From the NCBI RefSeq assembly GCF_026319305.1, contig NZ_JAPDMV010000006.1, positions 1 through 64,000 of the forward strand: a stretch of DNA of 64,000 nucleotides. The letters run 5' to 3'. Positions 31,897-40,415 of the stretch are shown piece by piece. Source of the DNA: Methylophaga sp. OBS4 (lineage in GTDB: Bacteria > Pseudomonadota > Gammaproteobacteria > Nitrosococcales > Methylophagaceae). The translations under genes were made by a program, and so were the position numbers. How positions within the stretch are numbered: position 1 is the stretch's first letter; every line of letters begins with the position of its first letter. The notes under the pieces were generated by a model. That model did not search any database and had not been told where the DNA came from. It saw nothing but the letters and a program-made list of their open reading frames with translations.

Positions 31897-33164
31897 AGAA
31901 CAAACAACGCAAACCCGGCCGTCTCAAGTCGGCGGTGCAGCGGTGGCTCGGTTTGACCTACGACCAATGGGCCAACCAGTTCGGCGCAACATCAGACACC
32001 GGCATCACCGTCTCAGCCGACAAGATGCTGACCCTGTCGACACTTTGGGCGTGCGTAAGGCTGATAGCCCAAACCATATCAACGCTGCCCCTGAACCTGT
32101 ATGAGGAACTACCAGACGGCAGCAGAAAGAAAGTCACAGACGATCTGTCTTTGTTGCTTCGTAAAAAACCGAATGCAGATATGACAGCCGTCCTGTTTTG
32201 GGAAACCTTGGTCGCTAACGCCATGCTGACTGGTAACGGCTTTGCCAGAAAGCTTTATATCGGGCAGCGTCTGGTGTCGCTGGAACCGCTTGTCACTGAC
32301 CGGCTGACATGGGGAAAGAAGCAAGAAGGCGGCTACTGGTACCGCTACATCAATGACAGCGGCACCCCCGAGGAGATACCTGAAGAAGAAATCTACCATC
32401 TGCCCGGCTTTACCATCAGTGGCAAGTTCGGACTCAGCGTCATTAAATATGGCGTACAAGTGTTTGGCTCTGCACTGGCCAGCGAGCAGGCCGCTAACAA
32501 GACATTCAAAAACGGCTTGATGCCAGTGACAGGGTTCAAGTTTGACAAAATCCTTAAGCCTGAACAACGCACGGACTTCCGCAAAAACATGGAAAGCATC
32601 ACCGGCGCCATGAATGCCGGTAAGTCACCCTTGCTTGAGGGTGGCATGGAGCCGGTTCAGATCGGCATCAACCCCAAGGACGCCCAACTTCTGGAGTCAC
32701 GTAACTTCAGTGCAGAAGAGATCTGCCGCTGGTGTGGCGTGCCGGGACGTATGGTCGGGGTCAAAGATGAAGCTAGCAGCTGGGCCAGCTCCAGTGAACA
32801 GATCAATATCTGGTTCCTGCAATACGGTCTTCGCCCTTGGCTGAAGCGAATTGAAGAATCAATCTGGGCGCAACTGATGACCCCGGCCCAGCGTAACCGC
32901 ATGTATGCAGAGTACAGCGTTGAAGGCCTGCTCAGGGCAGATACACAAGCCCGTGCCCAGTTCTATAGCACTGCTCTGCAGAATGGCTGGATGAACCGGA
33001 CCACAGTAGCAAGGCTGGAAAATCTGCCGAACATTCCAGGCGGTGACATTTATACCGTGCAATCAAACCTGATCCCACTCGACAAACTCGGCGAAGCCGG
33101 AGAGGGCGAAACCGTCAAGGCGGCACTGCGCCACTGGCTAAGAGAGGAAAGCGATGAAACATAA
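31893..33164 (+). CDS. HK97-type portal protein
   Basis: 423 residues. VSADKMLTLSTLWACVRLIAQTISTLPLNLY is the family's characteristic N-terminal region; FSAEEICRWCGVPGRMVG and the following SWASSSEQINIWFLQ are conserved core motifs. Forms the dodecameric vertex ring. Overlaps both neighbours by a few bases. Confidence 0.95.
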   Translation: MKNKQRKPGRLKSAVQRWLGLTYDQWANQFGATSDTGITVSADKMLTLSTLWACVRLIAQTISTLPLNLYEELPDGSRKKVTDDLSLLLRKKPNADMTAVLFWETLVANAMLTGNGFARKLYIGQRLVSLEPLVTDRLTWGKKQEGGYWYRYINDSGTPEEIPEEEIYHLPGFTISGKFGLSVIKYGVQVFGSALASEQAANKTFKNGLMPVTGFKFDKILKPEQRTDFRKNMESITGAMNAGKSPLLEGGMEPVQIGINPKDAQLLESRNFSAEEICRWCGVPGRMVGVKDEASSWASSSEQINIWFLQYGLRPWLKRIEESIWAQLMTPAQRNRMYAEYSVEGLLRADTQARAQFYSTALQNGWMNRTTVARLENLPNIPGGDIYTVQSNLIPLDKLGEAGEGETVKAALRHWLREESDET

Positions 33165-33813
33165 ATCATTCCCACTGGAGATCAAAGAGCTCGATCAGCA
33201 AGGCGAGTTCTCTGGTTATCTGTCCGTATTCGGCAATGTCGATTCATACCGTGAAGTTGTCATGCCCGGCGCCTTTACCGAGTCGCTGGGCAACTGGGCA
33301 ACCAAAGGCCGCCTGCCACCCATACTCTGGCAGCATAGACCGGATAGCCCCATCGGCCCATTCACGGAAATGAAAGAAGACGACACCGGCTTGTATGTTG
33401 AAGGCCGATTGCTGATTGGCACAGTTCAGAAAGCCAAAGAAGCCTATGAGCTGCTAAAAGAAAAGGTCATCAGCGGCATGAGTATCGGCTTTGAAACCAT
33501 CGGCGAAGAGTGGGACAAGGACAATCGTCTTCGTCGGCTTACCAAGCTTAATCTCTGGGAAGGTTCTATTGTCACCTTCCCGGCTAATGAGGCGGCACAA
33601 GTCGATGCCGTGAAATCCATTTTGACTCAGGGCGAACTGCCGACTGAGCGCGAATTTGAGGACTTCCTGCGTGAGGCAGGATTCTCGAAAACCCAGGCCG
33701 CCGCGATCACCAATCACGGCCTGGGCAAGTTGTTGCGGGGGGAGCCTGCCAGCAACGAAGAAGCCAAATCTTTATTGGCATCTCTCCAACAATTTAATCG
33801 AGGTATCCACTAA
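33154..33813 (+). CDS. Prohead protease, HK97 family
   Basis: 219 residues. GEFSGYLSVFGNVDSYREVVMPGAF, WQHRPDSPIG (catalytic His) and KEKVISGMSIGFETI (catalytic Ser in the SxGF motif) identify a U35/HK97 serine protease that removes the capsid delta domain. Immediately upstream of the capsid gene. Confidence 0.92.
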   Translation: MKHKSFPLEIKELDQQGEFSGYLSVFGNVDSYREVVMPGAFTESLGNWATKGRLPPILWQHRPDSPIGPFTEMKEDDTGLYVEGRLLIGTVQKAKEAYELLKEKVISGMSIGFETIGEEWDKDNRLRRLTKLNLWEGSIVTFPANEAAQVDAVKSILTQGELPTEREFEDFLREAGFSKTQAAAITNHGLGKLLRGEPASNEEAKSLLASLQQFNRGIH

Positions 33814-35051
33814 TGGGTAAAGAAAATACTAACGAGCCAACAGGCTTGGCGGCGGAGGTCGAAAAAGAACTCAAGGGTATTCAGGATAACCTGAATAAAA
33901 AAATGACCGATCTACACAATGCCATCGCTAAATCTGAACACGAGTTCAAAGAGCACGGCAAGATCTCAGATGACGTCAAAAACCAGATTGCTGAGCTCAG
34001 CAAAAAGCAGGAAGGTCTGGAAACATCATTCAATGATGACATCAAAACCCGCCTCACTGAGCTGGAGCAACGAGCTGTTCGTGGCAAGGGTGGCAAGCCT
34101 GAAGTCAAATCTCTCGGTCAAATGCTCATCGAGCATGAAGGCACCAAGGGTTATGCTGAAAAGGAATACCACAAAGGCCAATCTGTCCCGCTGCAGCTGA
34201 AAGATATCACCAGCGGTGCGGCCTCTGCCGGTGATGGCATCTGGTCGTTCCGTGACCCTGAGCTGGTCAGCAATCCTTATCGTTCACGCATGATGCGGAC
34301 GTTGATCCCGACCGTGCCGGTTGACTCCAACCTGGTCGAATGGGTTCAAACTAATGTTCGCACCAACAACGCTGCTGCCGTATCTGAAACAGGTGCCAAG
34401 CCGAAATCGGAACTGACTTACGATCGTAAAGAAACTGCCGTTCGTAAGATTGCGCATTACTTCAAAACCTCAGCCGAAGTGCTGGCAGACTTTCAGAGAC
34501 TGCGTGCCGAAGTTGATACTGAAGGTTTCGAAATGCTGCGGCAGGAAGAAGAAGATCAGCTTCTGTCTGGCGATGGCACCGGCGTTAATCTGCTGGGTAT
34601 GATTCCACAGGCCACCGACTATGATACTGATTTGACCCAATCAGGTGATACACAGGTTGATGTGATTCGTCGCTCAATCCTGCAGGTTCGTCAGTCTTTT
34701 TATGGCGCAACAGGTATCGTCCTGAACCCTGCTGACTGGGCAGCCATTGAACTGCTGAAAGACGCAGACAATGCCTACCTGTTCAGCTCGGCTCGTGATG
34801 GTGCTGATGCCCGTCTCTGGGGTCTGCCGGTGGTCGAGTCCGATGCGATTACATCAGGTCAATTCATGGTCGGTGCCTTCGCCACTGCAGCGACTATCTA
34901 TGACCGCATGAATGCAGCGGTTTATCTGTCAACGGAAAACGAAGACGACTTCATCAAGAACATGGTTTCCATCCTGTTCGAAGAACGTCTTGCCCTGGCA
35001 GTAAAACGTCCGTTGGCATTTGTTCACGGTAACCTGAGCGGCGCAAGCTAA
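33813..35051 (+). CDS. Major capsid protein, HK97 fold
   Basis: 412 residues. The first ~100 are a coiled-coil scaffold/delta domain (KELKGIQDNLNKKMTDLHNA...), expected to be cleaved. The remainder has HK97 hallmarks: GDGIWSFRDPEL, KTSAEVLADFQRLRAEVD, LLSGDGTGVNLLGMI and LFEERLALAVKRPLAFVHG. Followed by a terminator. Confidence 0.95.
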   Translation: MGKENTNEPTGLAAEVEKELKGIQDNLNKKMTDLHNAIAKSEHEFKEHGKISDDVKNQIAELSKKQEGLETSFNDDIKTRLTELEQRAVRGKGGKPEVKSLGQMLIEHEGTKGYAEKEYHKGQSVPLQLKDITSGAASAGDGIWSFRDPELVSNPYRSRMMRTLIPTVPVDSNLVEWVQTNVRTNNAAAVSETGAKPKSELTYDRKETAVRKIAHYFKTSAEVLADFQRLRAEVDTEGFEMLRQEEEDQLLSGDGTGVNLLGMIPQATDYDTDLTQSGDTQVDVIRRSILQVRQSFYGATGIVLNPADWAAIELLKDADNAYLFSSARDGADARLWGLPVVESDAITSGQFMVGAFATAATIYDRMNAAVYLSTENEDDFIKNMVSILFEERLALAVKRPLAFVHGNLSGAS

Positions 35052-35071
35052 TCAGTAATCGGTAATCACTT

Positions 35072-35100
35072 AAAAGGGGCAGCCATCGCTGCCCCTTTTT
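35072..35100 (+). terminator. Terminator after the capsid gene
   Basis: A perfect 11-bp stem AAAAGGGGCAG / CTGCCCCTTTT (35072-35082 with 35089-35099), loop CCATCG, then a continuing T-run and ATT. It may lower expression of the following cassette relative to capsid. Confidence 0.85.
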
Positions 35101-35115
35101 TATTGGGGCAAAGCA

Positions 35116-35430
35116 ATGACCAAGATAGTCGCACCGATAAAAAGTTTTCGCCGGTCTGATACCCGCGAGAACGTCAACCCAAGCTCATCGCCATTCGAAT
35201 GTGAAGACGGCTATGCCGATGATCTGATCAAGAACGGATTGGTTCGTGAAACCAGAGTGGCACCGGTGCCAGAGGTAAAGGGCAACGCCGCTGGAAACAC
35301 GTCGTCTGCATCGCCAGCGGCCCAAGCCTCACCGATGCAGACATCGAGCGAGTCCGAAAGTGGCGATACGCAGAAGAAGAAAACCGGTTTTCTAGGGCGC
35401 GTCTTCGGAAAGAAAGAGGCGTCATCGTAA
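35116..35430 (+). CDS. Small head-region phage protein
   Basis: 104 residues. The first ~53 (MTKIVAPIKSFRRSD..., YADDLIKNGLV) resemble small proteins often found after phage capsid genes; the rest is Ser/Ala/Lys-rich. The second half overlaps, in another frame, the conserved N-terminus of the next gene, and an AAAGGGC heptamer lies at codons 54-56. Confidence 0.55.
   Translation: MTKIVAPIKSFRRSDTRENVNPSSSPFECEDGYADDLIKNGLVRETRVAPVPEVKGNAAGNTSSASPAAQASPMQTSSESESGDTQKKKTGFLGRVFGKKEASS
35277..35283 (+). promoter_or_regulatory. Candidate -1 slippery heptamer AAAGGGC
   Basis: Reads A AAG GGC in the frame of the 35116 gene and fits X-XXY-YYZ. A -1 slip here would fuse that gene's first ~54 codons to the conserved frame 35283-35939, which has no start codon of its own. 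Confidence 0.4.
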
Positions 35431-35939
35431 CGAATACCACGTTTGCCAAAGTGCTATGGGCAGATGTTTTGTATGGCATGGATCGCGCCTGGTGGAATCA
35501 CTATTGGCCGCAGGTTCGTGACAGTGGATTTAAAGGCGAATGTCTGAGCAGTACTGAAGGTGTTTTCGGTGCAAGCCATGTCAGGTTTTTTCACGGCGGT
35601 AACAGTGGTGCCGGTGCTATATCACTGGCACAACACTTCGGTGCTGAGCGCGTCATCCTGCTGGGGTACGACTGCCAACTGACCGATGGCAAAGCCCACC
35701 ACCACGGCGACCACCCCAAGCCGCTCGGCAATGCCGGCAGTGTGCATAAATGGTCAGCGCAATTCAAGAAGATGAAAGAGTATGTCGGGGATCTGGAAGT
35801 TGTTAATGCGTCACGTCAAACAGCGCTTGATATCTGGCCTGTTGAAACTTTGGAGGATGTGCTAAGTGAGAAAACAAAACTATTACAGCCCAACAAGCAA
35901 GTACGCGCAGGTTTCGAAATACGGACGTCTCCAGTCTGA
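35283..35939 (+). CDS. MptE/DUF115-like phage protein lacking a start codon
   Basis: The conserved frame (218 residues from 35283) begins KHVVCIASGPSLTDADIERV, a hallmark of a phage family resembling 6-hydroxymethylpterin pyrophosphokinase MptE. It continues LWADVLYGMDRAWWNHYW, FFHGGNSGAGAISLA, GAERVILLGYDCQLTDGKAH, HGDHPKPLGNAGS and VVNASRQTAL. No ATG, GTG or TTG occurs between the in-frame stop at 35247 and the motif; the first good starts (GTG ~35448, ATG 35472) would remove it. Expression may need the -1 slip at 35277. Part of the modification cassette. Confidence 0.7.
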   Translation, partial: QRRWKHVVCIASGPSLTDADIERVRKWRYAEEENRFSRARLRKERGVIVTNTTFAKVLWADVLYGMDRAWWNHYWPQVRDSGFKGECLSSTEGVFGASHVRFFHGGNSGAGAISLAQHFGAERVILLGYDCQLTDGKAHHHGDHPKPLGNAGSVHKWSAQFKKMKEYVGDLEVVNASRQTALDIWPVETLEDVLSEKTKLLQPNKQVRAGFEIRTSPV

Positions 35940-36093
35940 TGGCAATGACTACCTATGTCCTGAATGTGGTGGATATGGGGTTATACCGGCTAAATTATTC
36001 CGTCAAAAGTCGTGTCAATTTTGTAAAGGCACAGGAGTTTTGGCGCTTAACGATCCCCGTGTTGTGGGGTATGACCCAAGGAAGGCCGCCTAG
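35866..36093 (+). CDS. DnaJ-type zinc-finger small protein
   Basis: 75 residues from GTG 35866. LCPECGGYGVI and CQFCKGTGVL are two CxxCxGxG knuckles as in the DnaJ cysteine-rich domain. It overlaps the end of the DUF115-like gene by 74 bases and stops four bases before the glycosyltransferase-like gene. Confidence 0.65.
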   Translation: MRKQNYYSPTSKYAQVSKYGRLQSDGNDYLCPECGGYGVIPAKLFRQKSCQFCKGTGVLALNDPRVVGYDPRKAA

Positions 36094-36096
36094 TTT

Positions 36097-36924
36097 ATGC
36101 ACCTAAAAGGCATGCTCGGTCTGGGCGATAATATCTACCAGCGAGCGTTTATCAATCAGCTTCCGCGGCCTTTGTATTTAACAACACCCTGGCCTGAGCT
36201 GTATCAGGACCAGCAAGACATTCACTTCATTAACCCGCAGACACGGTTAAGGACACAGAAAAAGAATATCGAACGCCAGCCTTCATATCGCTGGCGAACC
36301 CAGGCGGCCAGTGGGGTAAGGGTCAAGTACGGCAAAACTGGCATCCTGCATGGCATGTCAGAGCAGATCGGCTTAAAGCCGGAACCGTTAACCCTGCCAG
36401 ATTACGGGCCAAGCCCGGTTGACGGCGATTACATCATTGTTCGCCCGGTCACACTACGAACCGAGTGGCTGGCACAAAGTCGCAATCCGCTGGCTGAGTA
36501 TGTGAACGAAGCGGCAGCAGCGCTGGGCAGGGATTACCAGGTTGTCAGTGTGGCAGATATCGTGCCCAACGTGGAATGGCCAGACGGTCCACTCCCAAAA
36601 TCGGATATCGAATATTTACAGGGTGAGCTTGATGTTAGCCAGCTGATGGCGCTGGTGCAGCATGCCAAGGCGATAGTTGGTGGTGTGGGCTGGTTGGTCC
36701 CTGCAGCGATAGCGGCTGGCATTCCAGCCTGGGTGGTGCTGGGCGGCCATGGTGCATTTAACGCACCGGAGCTGATAACGCATCCATCACAGGACTGTAG
36801 CCGCATCGGCTTTGCGATGCCGGACAACTTCTGCCGATGCAGCGATAAGCGACATCAGTGCAATAAAACAATCAGTAATCACAAAGCGCAGTTTGAGAGG
36901 TGGCGGCATGGCGTTTGTATCTAA
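36097..36924 (+). CDS. Glycosyltransferase, GT9/heptosyltransferase-like
   Basis: 275 residues. The start MHLKGMLGLGDNIYQRAF is the GT-B first-strand glycine motif (as in GLGDxI of GT9 enzymes), and LMALVQHAKAIVGGVGWLVPAAIAAGIPAWVVLGG matches the donor-binding 'TGPsHlAaA' region. Probably transfers an activated sugar; target unknown. C-terminal Cys-rich FCRCSDKRHQCNK is unusual. Overlaps the sulfotransferase gene by 17 bases. Confidence 0.7.
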   Translation: MHLKGMLGLGDNIYQRAFINQLPRPLYLTTPWPELYQDQQDIHFINPQTRLRTQKKNIERQPSYRWRTQAASGVRVKYGKTGILHGMSEQIGLKPEPLTLPDYGPSPVDGDYIIVRPVTLRTEWLAQSRNPLAEYVNEAAAALGRDYQVVSVADIVPNVEWPDGPLPKSDIEYLQGELDVSQLMALVQHAKAIVGGVGWLVPAAIAAGIPAWVVLGGHGAFNAPELITHPSQDCSRIGFAMPDNFCRCSDKRHQCNKTISNHKAQFERWRHGVCI

Positions 36925-37507
36925 TGAGAAACGCCTGGTCTTCATCCATATACCCAAGAATGCCGGTACATCGATCTGCAAGCATCTGAGCATGGCGCAC
37001 GGGTTGGACTTAACCGGCAAGCGTGATTTTAAACACAATGGCGTGGGCAATAATATCCCGCCTCAGTTCCGGCCTAATGGCATCAACGTCCACGACACGC
37101 TGGAGGAAGTGCATGCGAAATACCCTGTATGCCAGAGCTATGTTTCATTTGCGGTGGTGCGCAACCCATGGGCGCGGCTATATAGCTTCTATCTTCACAA
37201 GCTCCGCCTGGGTGACAAAGATCTGCCGCCACATGGCAGCTTTGCTGAAGTGTTTCAAAAGTCCAATGTGCTGCTGTTGCAGCCTCAGTTTTATTGGTGC
37301 CGTGGTGCTGATCGGGTTCTCCGATATGAACATCTGGATGATGACTACCAGCGGCTCAGCCTGGACTTTGATCTGAAAGGCGATCTGCCGCACCTGAACC
37401 GGTCGCAGAGTGACGAAAGCTACCGCGATCACTACGACGATTATTCACGCAAATTAATAGGCGAGTTTTACCGCTATGAAATTGAGCAGCTTGGCTATCA
37501 ATTCTGA
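36908..37507 (+). CDS. Sulfotransferase (family 2-like)
   Basis: 199 residues from ATG 36908 after GAGAGGTGGC. RLVFIHIPKNAGTSICKHL is the 5'-phosphosulfate loop and SFAVVRNPWARLYSFYLHKL the 3'-phosphate motif of PAPS-dependent carbohydrate sulfotransferases. An in-frame earlier start lies inside the glycosyltransferase gene and is rejected. Such enzymes are rare in phage genomes. Confidence 0.85.
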   Translation: MAFVSNEKRLVFIHIPKNAGTSICKHLSMAHGLDLTGKRDFKHNGVGNNIPPQFRPNGINVHDTLEEVHAKYPVCQSYVSFAVVRNPWARLYSFYLHKLRLGDKDLPPHGSFAEVFQKSNVLLLQPQFYWCRGADRVLRYEHLDDDYQRLSLDFDLKGDLPHLNRSQSDESYRDHYDDYSRKLIGEFYRYEIEQLGYQF

Positions 37508-38090
37508 TGCGCTGGTGTGGCTGCCGGAATACGGCATGGGCTATCACACGGCCCCGGCCATCAGCTATGACGAAGATTACTTCGATAACTATCTGAGCCT
37601 GGATGCATCGGAAATGGGCAGCAGGCTGAATCATGCCCGCGTGAACCTGGTAGAGAATTACTGGAATGGCGAAGTCGTGGATATCGGCGTGGGGGCTGGA
37701 CGCTTTGTTAAAGAGAAAGGCTGTTTCGGTTTTGATGTTAATGACAAGGCCGTCAACTGGCTCAAGCGGGAGTCCCTGTTCTGTGACCCCTATGTTGAAC
37801 CGGTCGACTGCATTACCTGCTGGGACTCGCTGGAACATATCCCGGAGCCGGAAAAACTGATCGCTCAGGTCAAGTGCCTGGTCTTCGTCTCGATGCCGAT
37901 TTACAAGGACGCTGATGACGTGCTGCAAAGCAAGCATTACAAACCCGGTGAGCATCTGTGGTACTGGACACATGAAGGCCTGCAGCGCTGGTTCCACTCG
38001 CTCGGCTTCGCTTATGTCATGCATAACAAGATGGAAACAGACATCGGGCGTGAAGGCATTAAAACTTATGTATTCAAGAGGGTGCGATGA
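37476..38090 (+). CDS. SAM-dependent methyltransferase
   Basis: 204 residues. VVDIGVGAGRFVKEKG is motif I of class I methyltransferases, followed by FGFDVNDKAV and CITCWDSLEHIPEPEKL (motif IV region). Resembles methyltransferases acting on small molecules or glycans. Last gene of the cassette; overlaps both the sulfotransferase gene and the connector gene. Confidence 0.8.
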   Translation: MKLSSLAINSDALVWLPEYGMGYHTAPAISYDEDYFDNYLSLDASEMGSRLNHARVNLVENYWNGEVVDIGVGAGRFVKEKGCFGFDVNDKAVNWLKRESLFCDPYVEPVDCITCWDSLEHIPEPEKLIAQVKCLVFVSMPIYKDADDVLQSKHYKPGEHLWYWTHEGLQRWFHSLGFAYVMHNKMETDIGREGIKTYVFKRVR

Positions 38091-38431
38091 GTTACGTTGA
38101 TTTATCACTAGTTAAATCGCAGGCCGCTATCTATCACGATGCTGATGATGTTTGGATACAAGGGAAAATTGACTCGGCCGAAGCTGAGGCTGCTAGCTAT
38201 ATGAACCGTCCGCGCATTAGTGATCACCAGTCTGTACCGTGGATTGTTAGTAACATCGATGTGGATTCGGGTTCCAGTGAAACGCTGAACACGGTCCCGG
38301 CCACAGTGGTGCAGGCCATTATCATGGTTGTGTTGGATGGAATCAGTGATAGAGAAAAAGGCGGATCATTGGCAGATAACCCCGGTGCAATGAGCCTGTT
38401 GTTCCAGCATCGGATCGGGCTGGGCGTCTGA
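38087..38431 (+). CDS. Head-tail connector, HK97 gp6-like
   Basis: 114 residues. MSYVDLSLVKSQAAIYHDADDVWIQGKI, AEAEAASYMNRP and AIIMVVLDGISDREKGGS follow the gp6-like adaptor family that binds under the portal. Confidence 0.8.
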   Translation: MSYVDLSLVKSQAAIYHDADDVWIQGKIDSAEAEAASYMNRPRISDHQSVPWIVSNIDVDSGSSETLNTVPATVVQAIIMVVLDGISDREKGGSLADNPGAMSLLFQHRIGLGV

Positions 38432-38793
38432 TGTATCAAGTCAAGGCAGGCAAGTATCGGCACCGCATTGCGATCGAAGAACCAGTTGCATCAATAGACG
38501 GTGAAGGACGCCGAACGACAACTTGGCAGACTGTCTCGCTGGATAGCGATACGCCGCTGGACGGTGTGCCGGCAGAAGTGTTGCTCGGCCCCGGGCGAGA
38601 AAGTATCGAGTCAGGCAGTAAGCAAGCCAGCATCGATGCCCGTATCAATTTCCGCTGGTTTGACGGGTTAACGCAAAAAATGCGGATCCGGGTCGACGGA
38701 CGAATCTACAACATTGAAAGCATTGAAGCAGATACCACGGGCCGAATAGAGTGGCGCACCAAGTGCGTTGCAGGCATGAATGAGGGTGACTGA
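38431..38793 (+). CDS. Head closure / head-tail adaptor protein
   Basis: 120 residues, SPP1 gp16-like: YRHRIAIEEPVASIDGEGRRTTTW near the N-terminus and MRIRVDGRIYNIESIEADTTGR in the middle. Starts on the last base of the gp6-like gene. Confidence 0.8.
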   Translation: MYQVKAGKYRHRIAIEEPVASIDGEGRRTTTWQTVSLDSDTPLDGVPAEVLLGPGRESIESGSKQASIDARINFRWFDGLTQKMRIRVDGRIYNIESIEADTTGRIEWRTKCVAGMNEGD

Positions 38794-39320
38794 TGGACGT
38801 ACAGTTTGAGTTGCTTGGTGCTGAGCAGATCAACGCAAAGCTCAAAGCGGTGACCGAAGATATTCGCTACAAGTCGGGGCGTGCGGCTCTGCGTAAGGCA
38901 GCCAACATCATCCGTGATGCTGCTATCTCCAATGCTCAGAAAATTGACGATCCGATGACGGCCGATAACATCGCGGCAAATATCGCCACTCGATGGGACG
39001 GCAAGCGGTTCAAACAGACCGGCAATCTCGGTTTCAGAATCGGCGTCCGTGGTGGTGCTCGTGCCTATGGAGACACACGCGAAAACCGTCGTAAGCGTCG
39101 TGTCGGTGAAATGTATTCAACTGGCGGCAGCTCAAACAACCCCGGTGGTGATACCTGGCACTGGCGTCTGGTCGAGTTCGGCACCAGTCGCTCACGGGCA
39201 CAACCCTTTATGCGTCCCGCGCTCAGCCGCAATGTGGGTGCAGCCCAGGCCGAGTTCATCAAGCAATACGGCAAAGGGCTGGATAGAGCCATCAAGCGCG
39301 CAGCGAAGGCAGGCAAATGA
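38793..39320 (+). CDS. HK97 gp10-like tail component
   Basis: 175 residues. FELLGAEQINAKLKAVTEDIR, ALRKAANIIRDAA and WRLVEFGTSRSRAQPFMRPAL are conserved in the gp10 family of head-tail joining proteins. Confidence 0.85.
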   Translation: MDVQFELLGAEQINAKLKAVTEDIRYKSGRAALRKAANIIRDAAISNAQKIDDPMTADNIAANIATRWDGKRFKQTGNLGFRIGVRGGARAYGDTRENRRKRRVGEMYSTGGSSNNPGGDTWHWRLVEFGTSRSRAQPFMRPALSRNVGAAQAEFIKQYGKGLDRAIKRAAKAGK

Positions 39321-39670
39321 CGCCACCGGTTTTTCAGACATGCATGGCCAGCACAGCGGTCACGGACATTATCGGTGACAGGCTGTATCAGGACGAAGCC
39401 GAGCAAGGCGTTAATGCCCCGTTTGTTGTGTGGCAGATGATAGGGGGAACCCCCGAGAACTACATTAATCAATTGCCCGATCTCGACAGCTACAACATCC
39501 AGTTCGATTGCTACGCCAAAGATCAGTACACGGTCGAGACGCTGGCTAAGTCCTTGCGAGACGCCGTCGAACCCGCTGCAAATATTGTTGCCTGGCGCGG
39601 TACCGGCAGAGAGCAGGGCACACGGTTATATCGTTATTCTTTTGATGTTGAGTGGATGGTGCCGAGATGA
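39317..39670 (+). CDS. Tail completion protein (DUF3168)
   Basis: 117 residues. VTDIIGDRLYQDEAEQGVNAPFVVWQMIGG and SYNIQFDCYAKDQYTVETLA are the DUF3168 pattern (gpU-like tail terminator). Confidence 0.8.
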   Translation: MTPPVFQTCMASTAVTDIIGDRLYQDEAEQGVNAPFVVWQMIGGTPENYINQLPDLDSYNIQFDCYAKDQYTVETLAKSLRDAVEPAANIVAWRGTGREQGTRLYRYSFDVEWMVPR

Positions 39671-39789
39671 TTCTAATTATATTGGCAATGCTTGTTGCAC
39701 TGCTGGTTATCAGTTCATTCACATACATTGTGATTGGCCTTATTGAAAGCATTGAAAGATTTTGCTTAATGAATCAACAAGACAACTGA
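39667..39789 (+). CDS. 40-residue membrane peptide
   Basis: MILIILAMLVALLVISSFTY and onward, a single hydrophobic helix with a short polar tail ending MNQQDN. ATGA overlap with the DUF3168 gene and a terminator follows. Function unknown. Confidence 0.5.
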   Translation: MILIILAMLVALLVISSFTYIVIGLIESIERFCLMNQQDN

Positions 39790-39813
39790 GCACTAATAAA
39801 AATTGAGTTTAAG

Positions 39814-39841
39814 AAGCCCGCCACTGTGCGGGCTTTTTTGT
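39814..39841 (+). terminator. Terminator before the tail-tube gene
   Basis: AAGCCCGC (39814-39821) pairs with GCGGGCTT (39828-39835), followed by TTTTTG. Confidence 0.8.
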
Positions 39842-39932
39842 TTAAGCCGCCCTAATCACTGTCGGGAGACAGAGAAGCGGGCGCACCCGATTTCTTTCAT
39901 GCCGTGAGGCATTACGTTCGGAGGCAATACCA

Positions 39933-40415
39933 ATGGCAGTAGTAAGTAAAGGCATGCATGTCTACATGATGGATCCGGCCGATAATTCGGTTGTCGTAGT
40001 TGAGTGTGCGACAAACGTTACGCCCGGCACTTCTCCTAAAGAGCAGGTAGAAACAACCTGTCTCGAAGATACAGAGCGTGATTATAAGCCGGGCATGAGA
40101 ACACCCGGTCAGGGCAGTATCACGATCAATGTTGACCCAAGCAAAGACAGTCACGTGCGAATGCATGAGCTGTATGAGGATGACACAGTAGATAACACCA
40201 AGTGGGCAATTGGCTGGCCTGATGGTTCTGCCGCTCCTACAGTTGACTCCAATGGTGACTGGGTCTTTCCGACTACAAGAACATATTTTTCCTGGAACGC
40301 CTATATCGCAGACTTCCCGTTTGTGTTTGAGCTGAATGCGGTGCAAAGCACACAGGTCACAACACAGCGCAAGAAAAACACCAGCGATAGTGGCTGGCAT
40401 AGAAAGGCTAGTTAA
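39933..40415 (+). CDS. Major tail tube protein
   Basis: 160 residues. VTPGTSPKEQVETTCLEDTERDYKPGMRTPGQGSI is the conserved loop of lambda gpV-like/TTP tail tube proteins. First gene of the tail module, with its own preceding terminator and a GGAGG ribosome site. Confidence 0.85.
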   Translation: MAVVSKGMHVYMMDPADNSVVVVECATNVTPGTSPKEQVETTCLEDTERDYKPGMRTPGQGSITINVDPSKDSHVRMHELYEDDTVDNTKWAIGWPDGSAAPTVDSNGDWVFPTTRTYFSWNAYIADFPFVFELNAVQSTQVTTQRKKNTSDSGWHRKAS

